64,000 bases of DNA from Misgurnus anguillicaudatus (GCF_027580225.2 NW_027395276.1:3269501-3333500), one strand, 5' to 3'; shown: positions 45,904-57,717, numbered from the stretch's first letter. Made by a program: numbers and translations. Notes: a model not told the origin generated them from the sequence alone.

Positions 45904-47699
45904 AGCTGCAAGCAGCATTTACCGGGTTTCGAGCATTAAAGCAGGTCAAATACGTCAGACATCGTCGACCAGGCTGATCCAGCATCCACAAAAACAAAAG
46001 AGGTGGTCAGAAACGGTTCATACAGACTATGTATGCTTAAACACACGTGCACCTATAGGACAAACATGTCACGTCCTTAATGTGAAGTCATTCGCAGCTA
46101 CCAGACACACGTGTTCTAAGTTGTCAGCAAAAAAGGTGTTATCATTCAGTGAAAGTGGTGCTTGCAGTGGCAAAACTTGGGTCACAAAATGTTAAAATAG
46201 TGTTAATGAGTCAAAAGAGCCGAAACCCATGTCTCTACGATGTTCTGATACAGAGATACAGCTCTTGTAAATGGTTGCTAGGGTATTCTCATCGGTTGCT
46301 AGGGAGTGAATTGTAATCCACCAATGATTATACTCAAAGCCATGAAAGACATAATCCATGATGACTCATGATTTTAGATGTAATTTTGCAGTATTTTTAA
46401 GTGAAAAAAACAAATAACCACTAGGTGGCGCTATGACAGACTCGTGCATGCAACCTCAGGTCATGACTGTGTTACTTGTAGCTAGAATCACGGCTATTCA
46501 CTTTAGTTTAGTACAGTTGTCACCAGTCAACAGTTGTTTTGTTCAATTATGAGGCCAACTAGTGGTGCAGGCATACAATTTTTTTTTTGTATTGCCTCAG
46601 ACTCTGCTCAGACATCAGCGTATCAAATTTGGTGAAAAAATGTCATTTCGTTGCAGAGTTATAAGCATTTATATCTAAAAAACACAAAAAATGAATGTAA
46701 TTTTTCGTTTTTTGCAATTTTCTGCCATTTCTGATGGAAATTTTAACATAACACCAATATAACTTTTTGTTCAGAAGGTAAAGTTAATTTCTTCCTATGG
46801 TTGTTTCGAGTCGATCAGAATAACCCTCGCGGAGTTATTCGCGCATGTTTTTTAAGCGCTATTTTGCTGCGCAGGGCTAACCGTAAGGCGAAACCTGCCA
46901 TGTTTGGTATCGTTGGACTCGGCAACAATTCAAAACTCTTAGTAAAAAAGTCCCATGAAAATATGTCAAACTCAGCCTAAGTTATAAGCATTTAAATGAT
47001 TCGTCTGACCACTAGGTGGCGCGGTGACGAAACGAGGCACGCAACCTCAGGCCATGACTCTCATCACAAATACCAAGTGTCGTGTTGATACTTCCTTTCT
47101 GTCCCCAGTTATAGCCAAAAAAGTCCAATTGGCTGCGCACACTTCAGACGTTTGGGCGTGGCATGTCGACCGTGAGTCGAAAGTTCAACTTTTTTTTAAT
47201 AATTATTGATATTCGAACTCCAAGGAACATTTTAGCACTGGAACGATTCCGATCGAGCGAAAAACCTAGGACTAGTTCGTTTTTATTTTTTTCGACAAAA
47301 TCGGAAATAGCGGAAAATTTTTAATGACGGAAATGAAATCGGAGATATACATTTTTTAAGTTTGGAGCCAGAGATTACAATGATACCAAACACTTGACTG
47401 TCTGATGTCCGGTTTAGGAGTTATGAGGCCCAACGCGTCGGGCATTGCTATAGCGCCACCTATGGGCCGATTTGGCTGATTCACTGTATCTGAGTAGCCT
47501 GCTTATATACAACCAGTTGACCAAGTGGCAAGTTTCTACGACTTACGGTTTGGGCTGGGCGACGCGTTTTAAGGCGGAAAAATAATAATAATAATAAAAC
47601 AGACAAATACAATAGGTTTTCAGCACTTCGTGCTCGAAACCCTAATAAAAATCAGTACAAATACAATAGGTTTTCAGCACTTCGTGCTCGAAACCCTAA
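45904..47699 (+). mobile_element. AAAGCTGCAAGCAGC repeat, unit 2 with complete 3' tail
   Basis: About 95% identical to unit 1 over the first 1.4 kb, diverging in the last 350 bp. It ends with two copies of a hairpin-bearing tail, TTTTCAGCACTTCGTGCTCG then AAACCCTAA, separated by ATAAAAATCAGTAC. GCAC-TTC-GTGC near a CTAA end recalls Helitron 3' termini, and GGGTTTCGAGCA near the 5' start is the reverse complement of TGCTCGAAACCC in the tail. Helitron membership is a guess. Confidence 0.75.
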
Positions 47700-47945
47700 A
47701 TATTGAGAAAATCACCTTTAAAGTTGTCCAAATGTGTCATTTTGTGTTAAAATAAATAAAAGGGACAACACAAGATGTGTTAAAACAACACACAATTTGT
47801 TGTTCCAATAATAACAAAAAGATGTCTCTAGTTACGGACAACACATTTAATGTATAATCTATAATTTTGACCACAATGTATTGTTGGCTATTGCTACTAA
47901 TATACCCATGCAACTTATGACTGTTTTTGTGATCCAGGGTCACAA

Positions 47946-49637
47946 ATGTAAGACAGCTAAAAAATCTTACGGCATCAGGTTGCCTTATTTACATTTTCTA
48001 AACTACATATTTTTGCATTGTGACCTTTAAAAGAAAGGAAAAATAAATAAATTCAACTAAATTAAAGAAATGTGTAAATTAAACATACAGTATGCGACTT
48101 GCTAATATTTGGCCCAGTGTTTGTTCATGCATTCATGTCCTATTATTAATATGCATACAGTATTGTTGGTCGTATATATTTAGTAGATTTTAATGACTTA
48201 GAAACTAACCCAATATTTCCATTGCGAACTGTTTGTTTTTAACAAAATACAAAACCAGATGAGAACTTCTTCTCAAATGTGTAATCTGGTGTATCTTTAC
48301 AATAATTCAATATTATAGCTTTGTAGACTATGCTTATTGTTGGCTTCTCTGGCAAAACTTTAAATGCTTTCTCAATGAATGAATGTAAATGAATAAAGGT
48401 AACTGTATAATACACCAAAAACAGAAAGACTCATCCGGCTTTCTCTTTGGTTTTCTACTCTTCATTTTTTAGCTTCACCAAAGTAACACAACTTCACCAC
48501 CACACAGTCTCTTAAGTTCTGCTGCTGCCACATAAGCCCCGGTTGCTAAGAGACTCGGAGGATTCCGGAATTCTCATGTGCCCGGTCCAAGCCCGCATCC
48601 ATTGAGATGAGTTCCCAGCTTTGGTTACCGAGGGGCGAAAACTGGTATGAGAGGAGATAGAGACAAAAGCAGGAACTTTTGGCTAAAAACAGCCAACATC
48701 CATCTTCTTTCCATGGTCGCCAAATAGTCAGAGCCATAAACAAAAGAGAAAACAAAGCATGATCAGCAATAATGAGCTGTCTGAAATGGCCATCAGCCTT
48801 ATTTTGGCCCCAGAAAGAAGTTAAGGCGGCTGAATAGCAAACAGACGGAAGACTCGGAGACTGGGGAGAGTTAAGAGAATAAGACACGTTAACATTGATA
48901 GCTTGTTGAGTAGGTCTGTTTCGTGAAATCTTGCTTAAGAATAAAGTGTTGGCAGAGAAACCGTCCGTCCTCTGAGATCCATGTGTTGTAAGAGGAACAA
49001 CAACATTTTAGTCATGATGAATCTTTTAATGCAGTACATTCTTGGATAACATCCACAATTGACTGCATCACCAAAGTAAAAGTAAAAATGACATCTAATG
49101 ATCATTCAATAGCAGTTTTACTGGCAGTGCACTTTTAGTTTTGGCTGGAGCTCATCAATGAATTCCTCTGAAGTTATAAATCAATAATGGGGCTGAAATA
49201 AATTTGGCAGCCGTTCCTGCGTAACACAAACAAACGTCCATAAACAAGAGATGCCCCCATTGCCACAGGAAAATTAACACAAGGATTAAGAGTTTAAATA
49301 AAGATCAGCGTCGCTCACTCCGATGGCTGGCAGATCTGGTTTTCAGGTACAATATTTATACTGTAGGTACAAAACTATACTGACAGGTTCACATGAATGT
49401 ATCCAAACGCATAATGTAAATTACTCAAACAGGCCATGTTTCTTAAAACAACATTCCCATCAACCAATCAGATTAGATTTAAGGCCTTGTCAACCAATAA
49501 ACAATTTCGACTGAACTGACACATTTAATGTTTCAAGACAGAAAAAACACAAATTTTTCTCATGATCTTATTTATTTATTTATTTTTAACCTGATAGTTT
49601 ATGCTTAAATGTTTTAAATTACTTTTGCTAACATTTC
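47946..49637. other. intronic sequence, no gene seen
   Basis: No supported exon. The 113-codon minus frame near 48546-48887 has no recognisable domain or splice signals. Confidence 0.4.
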
Positions 49638-51346
49638 GGTAACAATTTACTTGAAGGGGTGTTCATAAGACTGACATGACACATTCATAGTCATGACCAA
49701 CATGATTTCACAAAATTCCGTGGGATAGTCACGGAATTTTGTGCTCATTTTTCCGTGGCATTCTCACGGATCTCCGCATTTTTCCGTGGCCCTGCTACGG
49801 ACTGTCTTTTTCCGTGGCATTCTCACGGATTGGTTACTCAACTGCTTTTTCCTATTTTCAAACCATTGTCGCTTCGGTTTAGGGTTAGATTTGGTTTTTG
49901 CGTTAGTATGTCACTTTAACTATTGGTTTATACTATTTTTTCGGATTTATTCTTTTATATTTTCTTAACATTAAACAATTGTCGCCTGGCTATGGGGTTA
50001 GAGTTGGGTTTGGGTAGGGATGTCATTTTATGTAAATCTAACCCTAAACCGAAGCGAAAATGGTAAGAAAATAGGACAAAACAGTTGAGTAACCAATCCG
50101 TGAGAATGCCACGGAAAAAGACAGTCCGTAGCAGGGCCACGGAAAAATGCGGAGATCCGTGAGAATGCCACGGAAAAATTAGCACAAAATTCGTGAGATC
50201 AGGTTGGTCATGACATGACACGTGCTATGAACATGAAGGAGATTCGATGCACGTTTATGACAACTGTCATGAACTGTCATTCGTTCAGTTATGTCATTTT
50301 TAATGCAAAGATGACATTGTTTGAGATGTCTTTGTTATGACAACTTGACATTAACCAATACATCATAACTTTTCATGACAACTTGACATTAACCAAGACA
50401 ACATAACTGACCACTTTTTATCAGTGATACAAATTGAATTTGTCATTAAAATATCAAGTGTTAATACTCTGTCATATAGTTTTATAACAGCGTCATGAAT
50501 ATTTTTCTTGACCTCAACTACAGTGGTACAAATTGAATTTGTCATTAAAATGTCATTAAGTGTTAATACTTTATCAAATAGTTTGATAATGGCGTCATGA
50601 ATATTCTTCAGTTCACTTTTTAAGTTCCCACCATGTGTTTAACAAATAAAATCAATTATTCTATAATAATATTAATAAAATAATAATAATAATAATAATC
50701 ATTAAAAATTATTAAATTATATTTTATTGCATTTGGAGACTGATTCACCTAAATTAAAAGAAAACAGCACAATAATGGGTTAAGCCATGCAGCATTGGGT
50801 CCATATCGCTGCAACGTTAATAACATTGAATTAAATTAATTAAATGTTTTGTTCGTTTTTCTTCTATGTCAGAAATCTCAGAACCCTCTGTGTGAGGAAG
50901 AACAAGTTCTGTTAGTTGTCAGTTTTTATGTTTTGTGTACAAACATAAAGTTAAGTATAATATTTTGACGTGTCTGTTGCATTTTGTTAATGTATTTAAA
51001 ATTATTTGACATAGATTAACACTCAATGACATTTAAATGACAGTTTAATGTAATGTTAACCCATAAAGCTAGGTAGTTTCTTAAATGTGATAATTATTCT
51101 GCTATGTCATGTTTATTACAGATTTATGACAAGTTATGATGTATTGGTTTATGTCAAGTTGTCATAACAAAGACATCTCAAACAATGTCATCTTTGCATA
51201 AAAATGACATAATTGAACAAATGACACTTAATGACAATCGTCATAAATGTGCATAAAATCTCCTTCATGTTCATGACACTTTTCATGTCATGATTATAAA
51301 AGTGTCATGACAGTCTTATGAGCACTCCTTCAAGTAAATTGTTACT
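49638..51346. mobile_element. 1.7-kb palindromic element (GTAACAATTTACTTGAAGG ends)
   Basis: GGTAACAATTTACTTGAAGG at the left and CCTTCAAGTAAATTGTTAC at the right. The inverted similarity continues inward: TTCATAAGACTGACATGACA faces TGTCATGACAGTCTTATGAG, and AAGATGACATTGTTTGAGAT faces ATCTCAAACAATGTCATCTT. The central part has TCATGAATATT and GTCATTAAA direct repeats. A foldback element lies inside at 49698-50206. No coding sequence. Confidence 0.85.
49698..50206. mobile_element. foldback element, CGTGGCATTCTCACGG family copy 2, perfect duplication
   Basis: Starts CAACATGATTTCACAAAATT and ends AATTCGTGAGATCAGGTTG. A perfect 8-bp duplication GTCATGAC lies at 49690-49697 and 50207-50214. The arms are long inverted repeats rich in TCCGTGGCATTCTCACGGAT. 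The ends are related to the 6178-9140 element, suggesting a shared mobilising transposase. Overlapping frames on both strands come from the repeat. Confidence 0.93.
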
Positions 51347-52062
51347 TTCTTTCATTAGAAAACTAAAATTTTATTTAAAGTCCATGTAAAGTCATTTTCG
51401 ACACTTGTTTATAAACACATTATAAATGTTAGAAATGTATTGCTGAAACATGTTACAAAGGAAAATCGTTAAACAGTTTTTCCACATTTCTGTGTTCAGA
51501 ATTATTTGGGCGGGGTTAAAGCGGTGGCTCGATGATGCACTGGAGCCACCGCGCATGGCCCCGCCCCTAACAAAATCACAAGCATTCATTCAGGTTGTAG
51601 TGGTGTTTGAAAGTTGAGAGAGAAGCCTGACAAAGGACACGCCAGCATTTGAGAGCGGAGAATCTTGCCTGTTTTCCAAGATTTTGAAAACTTTTATTTA
51701 CTAGGCGTTTTTCGTCATTTAAATTTGGCTGGGTGGTTAATAACACATTCTTCTGTGGTGTGACAAACTGAGAACATATTTAATATCAGACTTAACACAG
51801 ACTTTAAAATCATGTAGAAATAAAATACTGTGATAGCTATAAAATTACCCAATAAAGGTAACCAATAGCCTGCTTGGCCTAGATGATGTCAGCTAAAAAA
51901 CATAAGATAAGCAAACTGATGACTTGAATAAAACCAAGAAGGTCATGTATGATGAATTTTGAGATCATGTTGACTTTAAATTAGAAACTAGCAATGCTGA
52001 TAAATGTAACAGCTCTCATTATGATATGTGATACAAGCATCTGCCTTTCTTTAACATGAACA
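51347..52062. other. intronic sequence with one repeat-like block
   Basis: 51375-51670 (TTTAAAGTCCATGTAAAGTC, GGCGGGGTTAAAGCGGTGGC, CATGGCCCCGCCCCTAAC) resembles a TTAA-type fish repeat, but the right end is not found. Nothing else seen. Confidence 0.35.
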
Positions 52063-52425
52063 TTACAGGACGAATCTAGCATGGCCAATGATAAAATACA
52101 GCTGAGGGCACGACCTGTCCACCATGATCATATCAAACAGTGACTTCATGATCTCAGTGTTCAGCTTCTGTCCTGACACCCGCAGTGTGGAACACATCGG
52201 CAAATGAATGAACAACCCTGAGGTCAGAGGTCAAAGTGTTTAATCACACCGTGCCCATAGGGCTGATGCCATGGCCTTGTCAAACTCTTCCTCCATCAAT
52301 TTAAATGCCTCGTCGTCATGACGACAGCACCACGGGGTAAAGGAACAAAGGTCAATGGAGAGGCATGCAACGGCATGCTTGTGAAATATTGACCTCGGCA
52401 AGAAACAGGATTCATGGATGAACAT
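52063..52425 (-). other. two adjacent minus-strand frames of coding-like composition
   Basis: Frame 52425-52240 ends HDDEAFKLMEEEFDKAMASA then LWARCD. Frame 52197-52063 reads MCSTLRVSGQKLNTEI, MKSLFDMIMVDRSCPQLYF. Both have a more protein-like residue mix than their surroundings, and a CCTCAG precedes the second. I recognise no family, and neither has convincing splice or promoter signals. They could be a decayed exon or chance; listed so that it can be checked. Confidence 0.15.
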
Positions 52426-52491
52426 GTGATGGATCAGGGTATGATGTCACAGTGGGCATAATGATGAGAAGTAATACAAGAGTCCATTACA

Positions 52492-52640
52492 CTCTTAAAA
52501 ATAAAGGGATGCTATAAAAAGCTGTCTGGTTCCATTCAGACTATAAAAAGCTAAGAAAAAGGGATGGCTTTTCTTAGTTAGATTAAATGGAAAGCAAATG
52601 GTGAATGGTTTCCTACTGTCTTTCTCGTAAATATTTCCAT
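52492..52640 (+). mobile_element. partial EnSpm-like MITE (CACTCTTAAAAATAAAGG)
   Basis: The left end CACTCTTAAAAATAAAGGGA is a frequent fish terminus and shares CACTCTTAAAA with the 15468-19631 element. No inverted right end is found. Followed by GGCTTTTCTTAGTTAGATTA and ordinary DNA. Confidence 0.5.
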
Positions 52641-53525
52641 TTTTTCTTTTAAATCACAAGTGGATCTTAAATGAGAACTCAACCGTATCTCAACTGGGTT
52701 CATATTTCCTAAGAAGTCATCTAATACATCAGTCATAGTCTCAAAGCCCCTGATGCTGTTCCCTACAAGACAAAGGTCTCAAACATCTCCAGAACATCTG
52801 CACATCTCAACATAATCCAGCAAAACACCTTCTTCTGGCCCACAACACATCCAGAGCACCTATCCAAACACCAAACCCTTAGAAATGTGCGCCTTCTTCC
52901 AAAAGACAGCTGGAATGAAAACAGACAATGTCGTTTGTGTTGCTTATTTCGTTTGGTCAGCAGGTTCGCTTCAGCATTGTGACCAGGTGCTAAAACACAA
53001 GATACCTTCAGCATGACCCCTCATGTTGATGTAGTTTTGAGGTAAATAAACAACAGAATTTTTTGTGTTAAACATGTTATTATAGTACAAGGATACGAGC
53101 ACATGTGTGTCTGTTCGCTTACACGTTTACTATTAAGCACTGTATGTAAACAGGCAATGACAAAAAGAGAGAAAAGTTGGCATTGTCTTACAAAAACACC
53201 AATGTAGTTGCTATCAAAAGCAGACTGCCCTAAATAAGAAAACAAATAATATCTCAATTATTTCTCCTAGATATTGGGGAGCAAATGGAAACTTTTGCTT
53301 AAGTCTCTGTGTCTCCAGTATTTCCTGACATAAAGATTTAAAAATCTCACAAATGTCTCCGTTAGAGTTTCAAAGGAGATCTAACAATGTGTTAACCCGG
53401 GTTCAGATTTGCCAAGTCTACAATCAAATTAATATTATTGAAGATTTTAATATGAATAAAAATCCAATCGCAAATCCAGATTACTTTACATTTACATTGT
53501 ACATACATTTTACAGCCCCATACTT
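52641..53525. other. intronic sequence, no gene seen
   Basis: Two minus-strand frames lie here without motif support. Confidence 0.35.
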
Positions 53526-54060
53526 TTAAAGGAAACATATTATGCAAAATCCACTTTCATATGGTTTTTGGAAATAAATGTGTGTTGTCAGTGTGTGAAC
53601 AAAAAAATCCATCCTTTCCTTTTTTAATTCCTATTAAACCAAAGCAAGCGCATTAGACATGCTGTTTTGATTCTCTTGTAAATATGACATCACACTGATT
53701 AAGCCCTGCCCACTCCCACTGACTGACAGTCCTGCATTATCATGGTTTACGCCCTCAGTGAGTTGTACGCTGTCCGCTATATCTTAATAGTTAGATATTG
53801 TTGTCTCAGACTGTATTATTCAGATCTATTTTAACTGAAAGCACTCACTGTCTCTTTTAGTAAGAAAGTGAGGACCTGTAGCTCATTTGCATTTAAAGGT
53901 ACAGACACTAAAACAGCGTGTTCTTGCTTTCACCCACATAGGGACATTTTAAACATGCTATAATAAATGATCTGTGGGGTATTTTTGAGCGGAAACTTCA
54001 CAGACACATACTGGGCACATCTGAGACTTAAATTACATCTTGTAAAAATGTATGCATTTA
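53526..54060 (+). mobile_element. diverged relative of the TTAA / AGGGGACATATCATG family
   Basis: TTAAAGGAAACATATTATGC at the left, with family-like order in GACATCACACTGATTAAGCC, TAGCTCATTTGCATTTAAAG and ACATGCTATAATAAATGATC. The right end is blurred near 54060. A reversed fragment (GCATGTCTAATGAGCCTGCT, TTTGGTTTAATGAGGA) lies at 62390-62515. Confidence 0.6.
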
Positions 54061-55273
54061 ATGCATTTTAGCACTCACTTGTTTCTATTTGTATTTCTCC
54101 AAAGCAATTTTATAAGAAACATCCGAGACTAAGTTGATACTTAAATGAAAAAACTAAGAACGTAAATCTCCTGAGCTATAAAAGTTCAAACTAGGGATTT
54201 TATTGGCCAAAGCCAAATAAAAAAAAAACTCTTGAATACCGAACATCCAAACATTTTTTTTTCATTTTCCTAGTTATTCCTAGACATTCGACGCATCCCT
54301 AGTGGAAACTTAAAGGCAGAATAGGCAGGAATTATCTAAAAAACTTTTTTACAAATTTGTTTAAACTGTCTTTATATACCAATACATAATTAAAATGTAA
54401 GTACTTTGAAAAAGAGAGTATAAAACTCGAGTGTCTGTAGACCTCTCACGACGTTTTAAACACAGCTCATTTCTCCATTCGGGACAAAAAACAAATGATT
54501 GGTTTGCGCGACTATCACTCTCTCTCGCGACCATGGCACCACCCCTGTTGCTACGGGATCTGCCCAGACATGCGCACACCCGATTGATTTGAACGTGCAA
54601 GAGGCACTCTAGGAAGAGCAAAAGTACGGCAGAGAAAGTGCATTCAGAACTCACAGTACCTGCATATCCAGTCAGCGAAGGCAAACTAGGCAAACAAAGG
54701 AATAAACGAAGAAATCAACCGAGACGAGTAGTCCTCATCAGAGTCAACAATGCTTTCATCACGGAAACTCTTACATGCAAAACACCGTATATGTTATAAA
54801 TCTTCCACGAAATTCACCTTCATCACAGTGTAACTGATGGTAATGTATCAATGCAACCTGTTTTTAGCTTTGTCTTATAAATATAACTAGCTCGTTTGTT
54901 ACCGAATCAAACAAAATATATTTTAAACTTTACCAGTATTGATATGCTAGCTTAATAGTGAGTACTTAAAGCTATCATATTTGTTTATATTCATAGTGAT
55001 AAAGTTAGGTGTATTATTACATGTGATTCTGACATGATGTTACTACATGCACCGCGCTCCTTCCTCTCCGCTCGTCTGGTAAATGCTTCTCCCAGCAGAG
55101 CCGGTCAGCGTCGCGCGTTCATGTGTTTTGGGGCCGTGGCTTTAGAAGAAACCCGGGGGGGTGGAGTGAATGAAAAAATTAGCTGTTTAAAAGGTCTACA
55201 GACACTCGATTTTTATACTCTCTTTTTCAGAGTACTTACATTTTACTTATGTATTGGTATATAAAGACAGTTT

Positions 55274-56421
55274 AACCCTATAACTGTCAGCGCCCCTTTT
55301 GAGTGGGGCGGTGAAAAGGGGATCTGCACATTAAAATTACTATAACTCTGGCATTCTTCGGTTTAGAAGCAAAATCTTGGTCTCTTTTTAAAGAAGACAA
55401 TTTATACACTGAGGTGTTTGAAGTTGTAAATATTAAATGACAAAAAAGTTATACCCGTTTAAATTTATTTTAAATAATAAAAATAATGCAATAAAGTATA
55501 TACTCTCTAATCAAATGTATATAAAAATTAAAATGTTTTACTCTCAAAACACCACACCAATAAAGACACAAGTCTCAACTAGTTCTGAACCAAATTTTAG
55601 GTGAAAATAACAAAAAATGAAGTTTCTGTCACACTTTTAGTGGTTTTACCAACCAAGGCCACTAGGTGTCAACGGTTAGTTGCAATTTCTTGTCACAAGT
55701 TAATAAATTACTGTCTCTGCATTGTGTTTAATGCAAAAAGGTTTTGAAATATGAAAACTACATTCTTAGAGCTTTCCAACGATATATAGTTTGTCAAGAT
55801 TTTTGAAGATTCATATATTCATTTTGAAGAATATTAGAATTATGAATATATACGAATTCATATGGACTCCTACAGGGTCAGTGACAAATAACAAAATGAC
55901 TGTCCCTACTAAATTTCCATCATCAAATGGCCTTGAAATATGAAAACTACATTCCTAGATTTTTCCAACAATATAGTTTGTCAAGATTATTTCAAGTTTA
56001 TAGGTTATTAGTGTTATAAATATATAATCATTTATATGTATTTCTATGGGGTGAGTGACATTTAACAAAATAACTGTCCCTATACAAATTCTATCATCAA
56101 ATGGCCTTGAAATATGAAAACTACATTCCCTCAGCTTTCCAACAATATATAGTTTGTCGAGGTTATTTCAGGTTAATGGGATATTTACAAATAAATATGT
56201 AATAACATTTTGGGCCCACCTGTTGGTCTGCGACATTTTAGAAAATGACTCTTACTACATACTTTTTTTCAAAATGGTGTTGATATATTAAAACTACATT
56301 CTTAGAGCTTTCCAACGGTATATAGTTTGTCAAGATTGGTGTAGGTTTAGACTATGTAATTATTGTTTTAAATATGTAATGCCAAACGTCCCACCTGTGG
56401 GACAGTGACAGTTATAGGGTT
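55274..56421. mobile_element. 1.15-kb element (AACCCTATAACTGTCA ends) with internal tandem repeats
   Basis: AACCCTATAACTGTCAGCGC at the left and GTGACAGTTATAGGGTT at the right, 16-bp inverted repeats. It sits in the right arm of the 54310-56491 element, where the opposite arm (AGTTTAAACAAATTTGT reading minus) shows the empty site. The interior has four tandem units. No coding sequence. Confidence 0.85.
55740..56345 (+). repeat. four tandem units of about 180 bp
   Basis: GAAATATGAAAACTACATTC begins near 55746, 55936 and 56110, with a diverged start near 56284. Each is followed by TTTCCAACRATATAGTTTGTCRAG. Spacing is about 175-190 bp. The units diverge by perhaps 20-30%, so this is an old duplication inside the transposon. 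Confidence 0.8.
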
Positions 56422-56491
56422 TTTTAAACAAATTTGGAAAAAAAAGTGTTTTAGACGTTTTTAGGCTTAAACCTGCCTACTCTGCCTTTAA

Positions 56492-57584
56492 AGTAATAAG
56501 CTTTCCTCTGAGCTATCATTTAACAACAGAGTCTTTGCAAAGCCTGTGTTACATTCTGACAGATTCACACAACAATCTGCTCAAATCAATCTGAGGCTCA
56601 GTTTAATGTGATGAGATGAGGAAGATACTAGTTACTGAATCTTTCCCACTGTATATTACTGTAAAAGTACGGCAGGTAATTCAAACTCAATAATTTTTAA
56701 TGATCAAAGAACTTTTGACAAAACTAATGCTACATGGTGAAAGGTATAAAGCCCATAAAGTTTTGTAGCACCCGCCGGTGTTGTAAAAATAATCACTTGT
56801 TCAAACAAGTTGCTCATAGACTCTTGCCACAGGTCAGACAAACACACACTCCTGCCCCATTGTCAAATCCCAGGCGAAGAAGTGTTTCTTTATGGTCAGC
56901 ATACAATAAACGGCTCATCGGTGGCTTTGAATATTAAGAGAACGCATTTTAACAGCAAACTTATTTCACATTTTACATTTAATGCTGATTTTAGATGTCC
57001 AAGGTAGACCGAATACAAATATAATCACTGCTATAAACTATATGTGTTGCTTGATGGATGGACATCATTCTTTAAATCTCCTTTTCTCACTTTTGCTCTC
57101 ATTGACCTTGTCTTTTGTTTTTCTAGTCGGTGATAAAGTGTCCTCCTGTATCCCGCCCTCTTGATGTGTAGCACCCTGAAGCTGTAACCGCAGATAAAGG
57201 TAAATGGGTGCGGGAAACAAAATGGCTGCCAGACGGCCCAGCGGGGTGATTTCGCAGACAAGTTAAGATCAGGTTTCAGAGTAATTGAATAATACTACAC
57301 AAGTCAGGTCCACTGTAAAAAGTTGGGTTACGCATTACAAAAGAGCAGAAAAATGTCGATGATGAAATGAGATAAAGCACTGCAGCACCTGTGGATGACA
57401 CACAATCTCTCTGAACCCCTCAAGTGGTCACTGTGATGAACGTTTGCCAGACATAACAAAGGCAAGCCCTAAAATCTGCTAACATTAATAAACAAAGCTA
57501 AGAGACCTCAAGCTTCACGAGAAACCCTAAACTAAAGGTTCCTTACGCACGACTATAAATTGGACTTTATGGGTGTGTACTCAC
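56492..57584. other. intronic sequence, no gene seen
   Basis: Intron DNA immediately downstream of the glypican donor site. AGTCCAATTTATAGTCGTGC (minus, 57566-57547) matches the repeat at 25341. Nothing else supported. Confidence 0.4.
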
Positions 57585-57717
57585 TGGGCGTGGACGCTGT
57601 ATTTCCAGAGCTCTCACAACCATCCTCATCATCACAGTCTCCACTGGTCTCCGTAGTACTGCCGGTCTCATCCCAGGACGGCCCCTGTCCCACACGGGGC
57701 ATCACCTCCTGAATCTC
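57585..57717 (-). CDS. glypican, penultimate coding exon (acidic Ser-Gly region)
   Basis: A 133-bp exon on the minus strand between acceptor TTTCTCTATAG and donor CCCA|GTGAGTAC. It is open in one frame: EIQEVMPRVGQGPSWDETGS, then TTETSGDCDDEDGCESSGNT, then ASTP plus one leftover base. The ETSGDCDDEDGC stretch closely resembles the region just before the C-terminus of GPC3/GPC5-type glypicans, where paired Cys and acidic residues flank Ser-Gly heparan-sulfate attachment sites (SG here at SGD and SSG). It joins in phase to the GPI-signal exon at 14479-14615. Upstream exons, including the large Cys-rich glypican domain, lie beyond the window. Assignment to gpc5 rather than gpc3 is tentative. Confidence 0.8.

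Larger units (their letters stand above)
44085..47945 (+). mobile_element. GACCCTGGACCACAAAACCAG-family element, interrupted by a 3.5-kb dimer
   Basis: The left part (CATTGATGCATGGTTTGTTA, GGACAATATTTCGCAGAGAT, AATCTGAAATCTGATGGTGC) ends near 44185. The right part resumes at 47699 with AAATATTGAGAAAATCACCT and ends ACTTATGACTGTTTTTGTGATCCAGGG near 47940. A small ACACATTTAATG/TGTGTT-rich insert is also present around 47745-47850. Non-coding. Confidence 0.7.
54310..56491. mobile_element. TTAA palindromic element (TTAAAGGCAGAATAGGCAGG)
   Basis: TTAAAGGCAGAATAGGCAGG at the left and CCTGCCTACTCTGCCTTTAA at the right, with TTAA at both edges. The arms are long: CTTTATATACCAATACATAA at 54371 faces TTATGTATTGGTATATAAAG at 55246. 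A second element (55274-56421) interrupts the right arm. It contains CpG-rich non-coding DNA and short chance frames. Confidence 0.85.
14616..57584 (-). other. 43-kb glypican intron packed with transposons
   Basis: The sequence between the two phase-matched exons. Donor CCCA|GTGAGTAC at the 57585 end and acceptor TTTTACAG at the 14615 end, both on the minus strand. Very long introns are typical of GPC3, GPC5 and GPC6 in vertebrates. No further convincing glypican exon was found inside. All elements listed between these coordinates lie in this intron. Confidence 0.7.

Noticed and set aside
48546..48887. 113-codon minus-strand frame with a hydrophobic stretch
   Set aside because: No recognisable domain and no acceptor or donor at suitable places; intronic position.
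54361..54693. 110-codon minus-strand frame
   Set aside because: It lies entirely within a TTAA palindromic element and begins in its CpG-rich interior; no protein motif.
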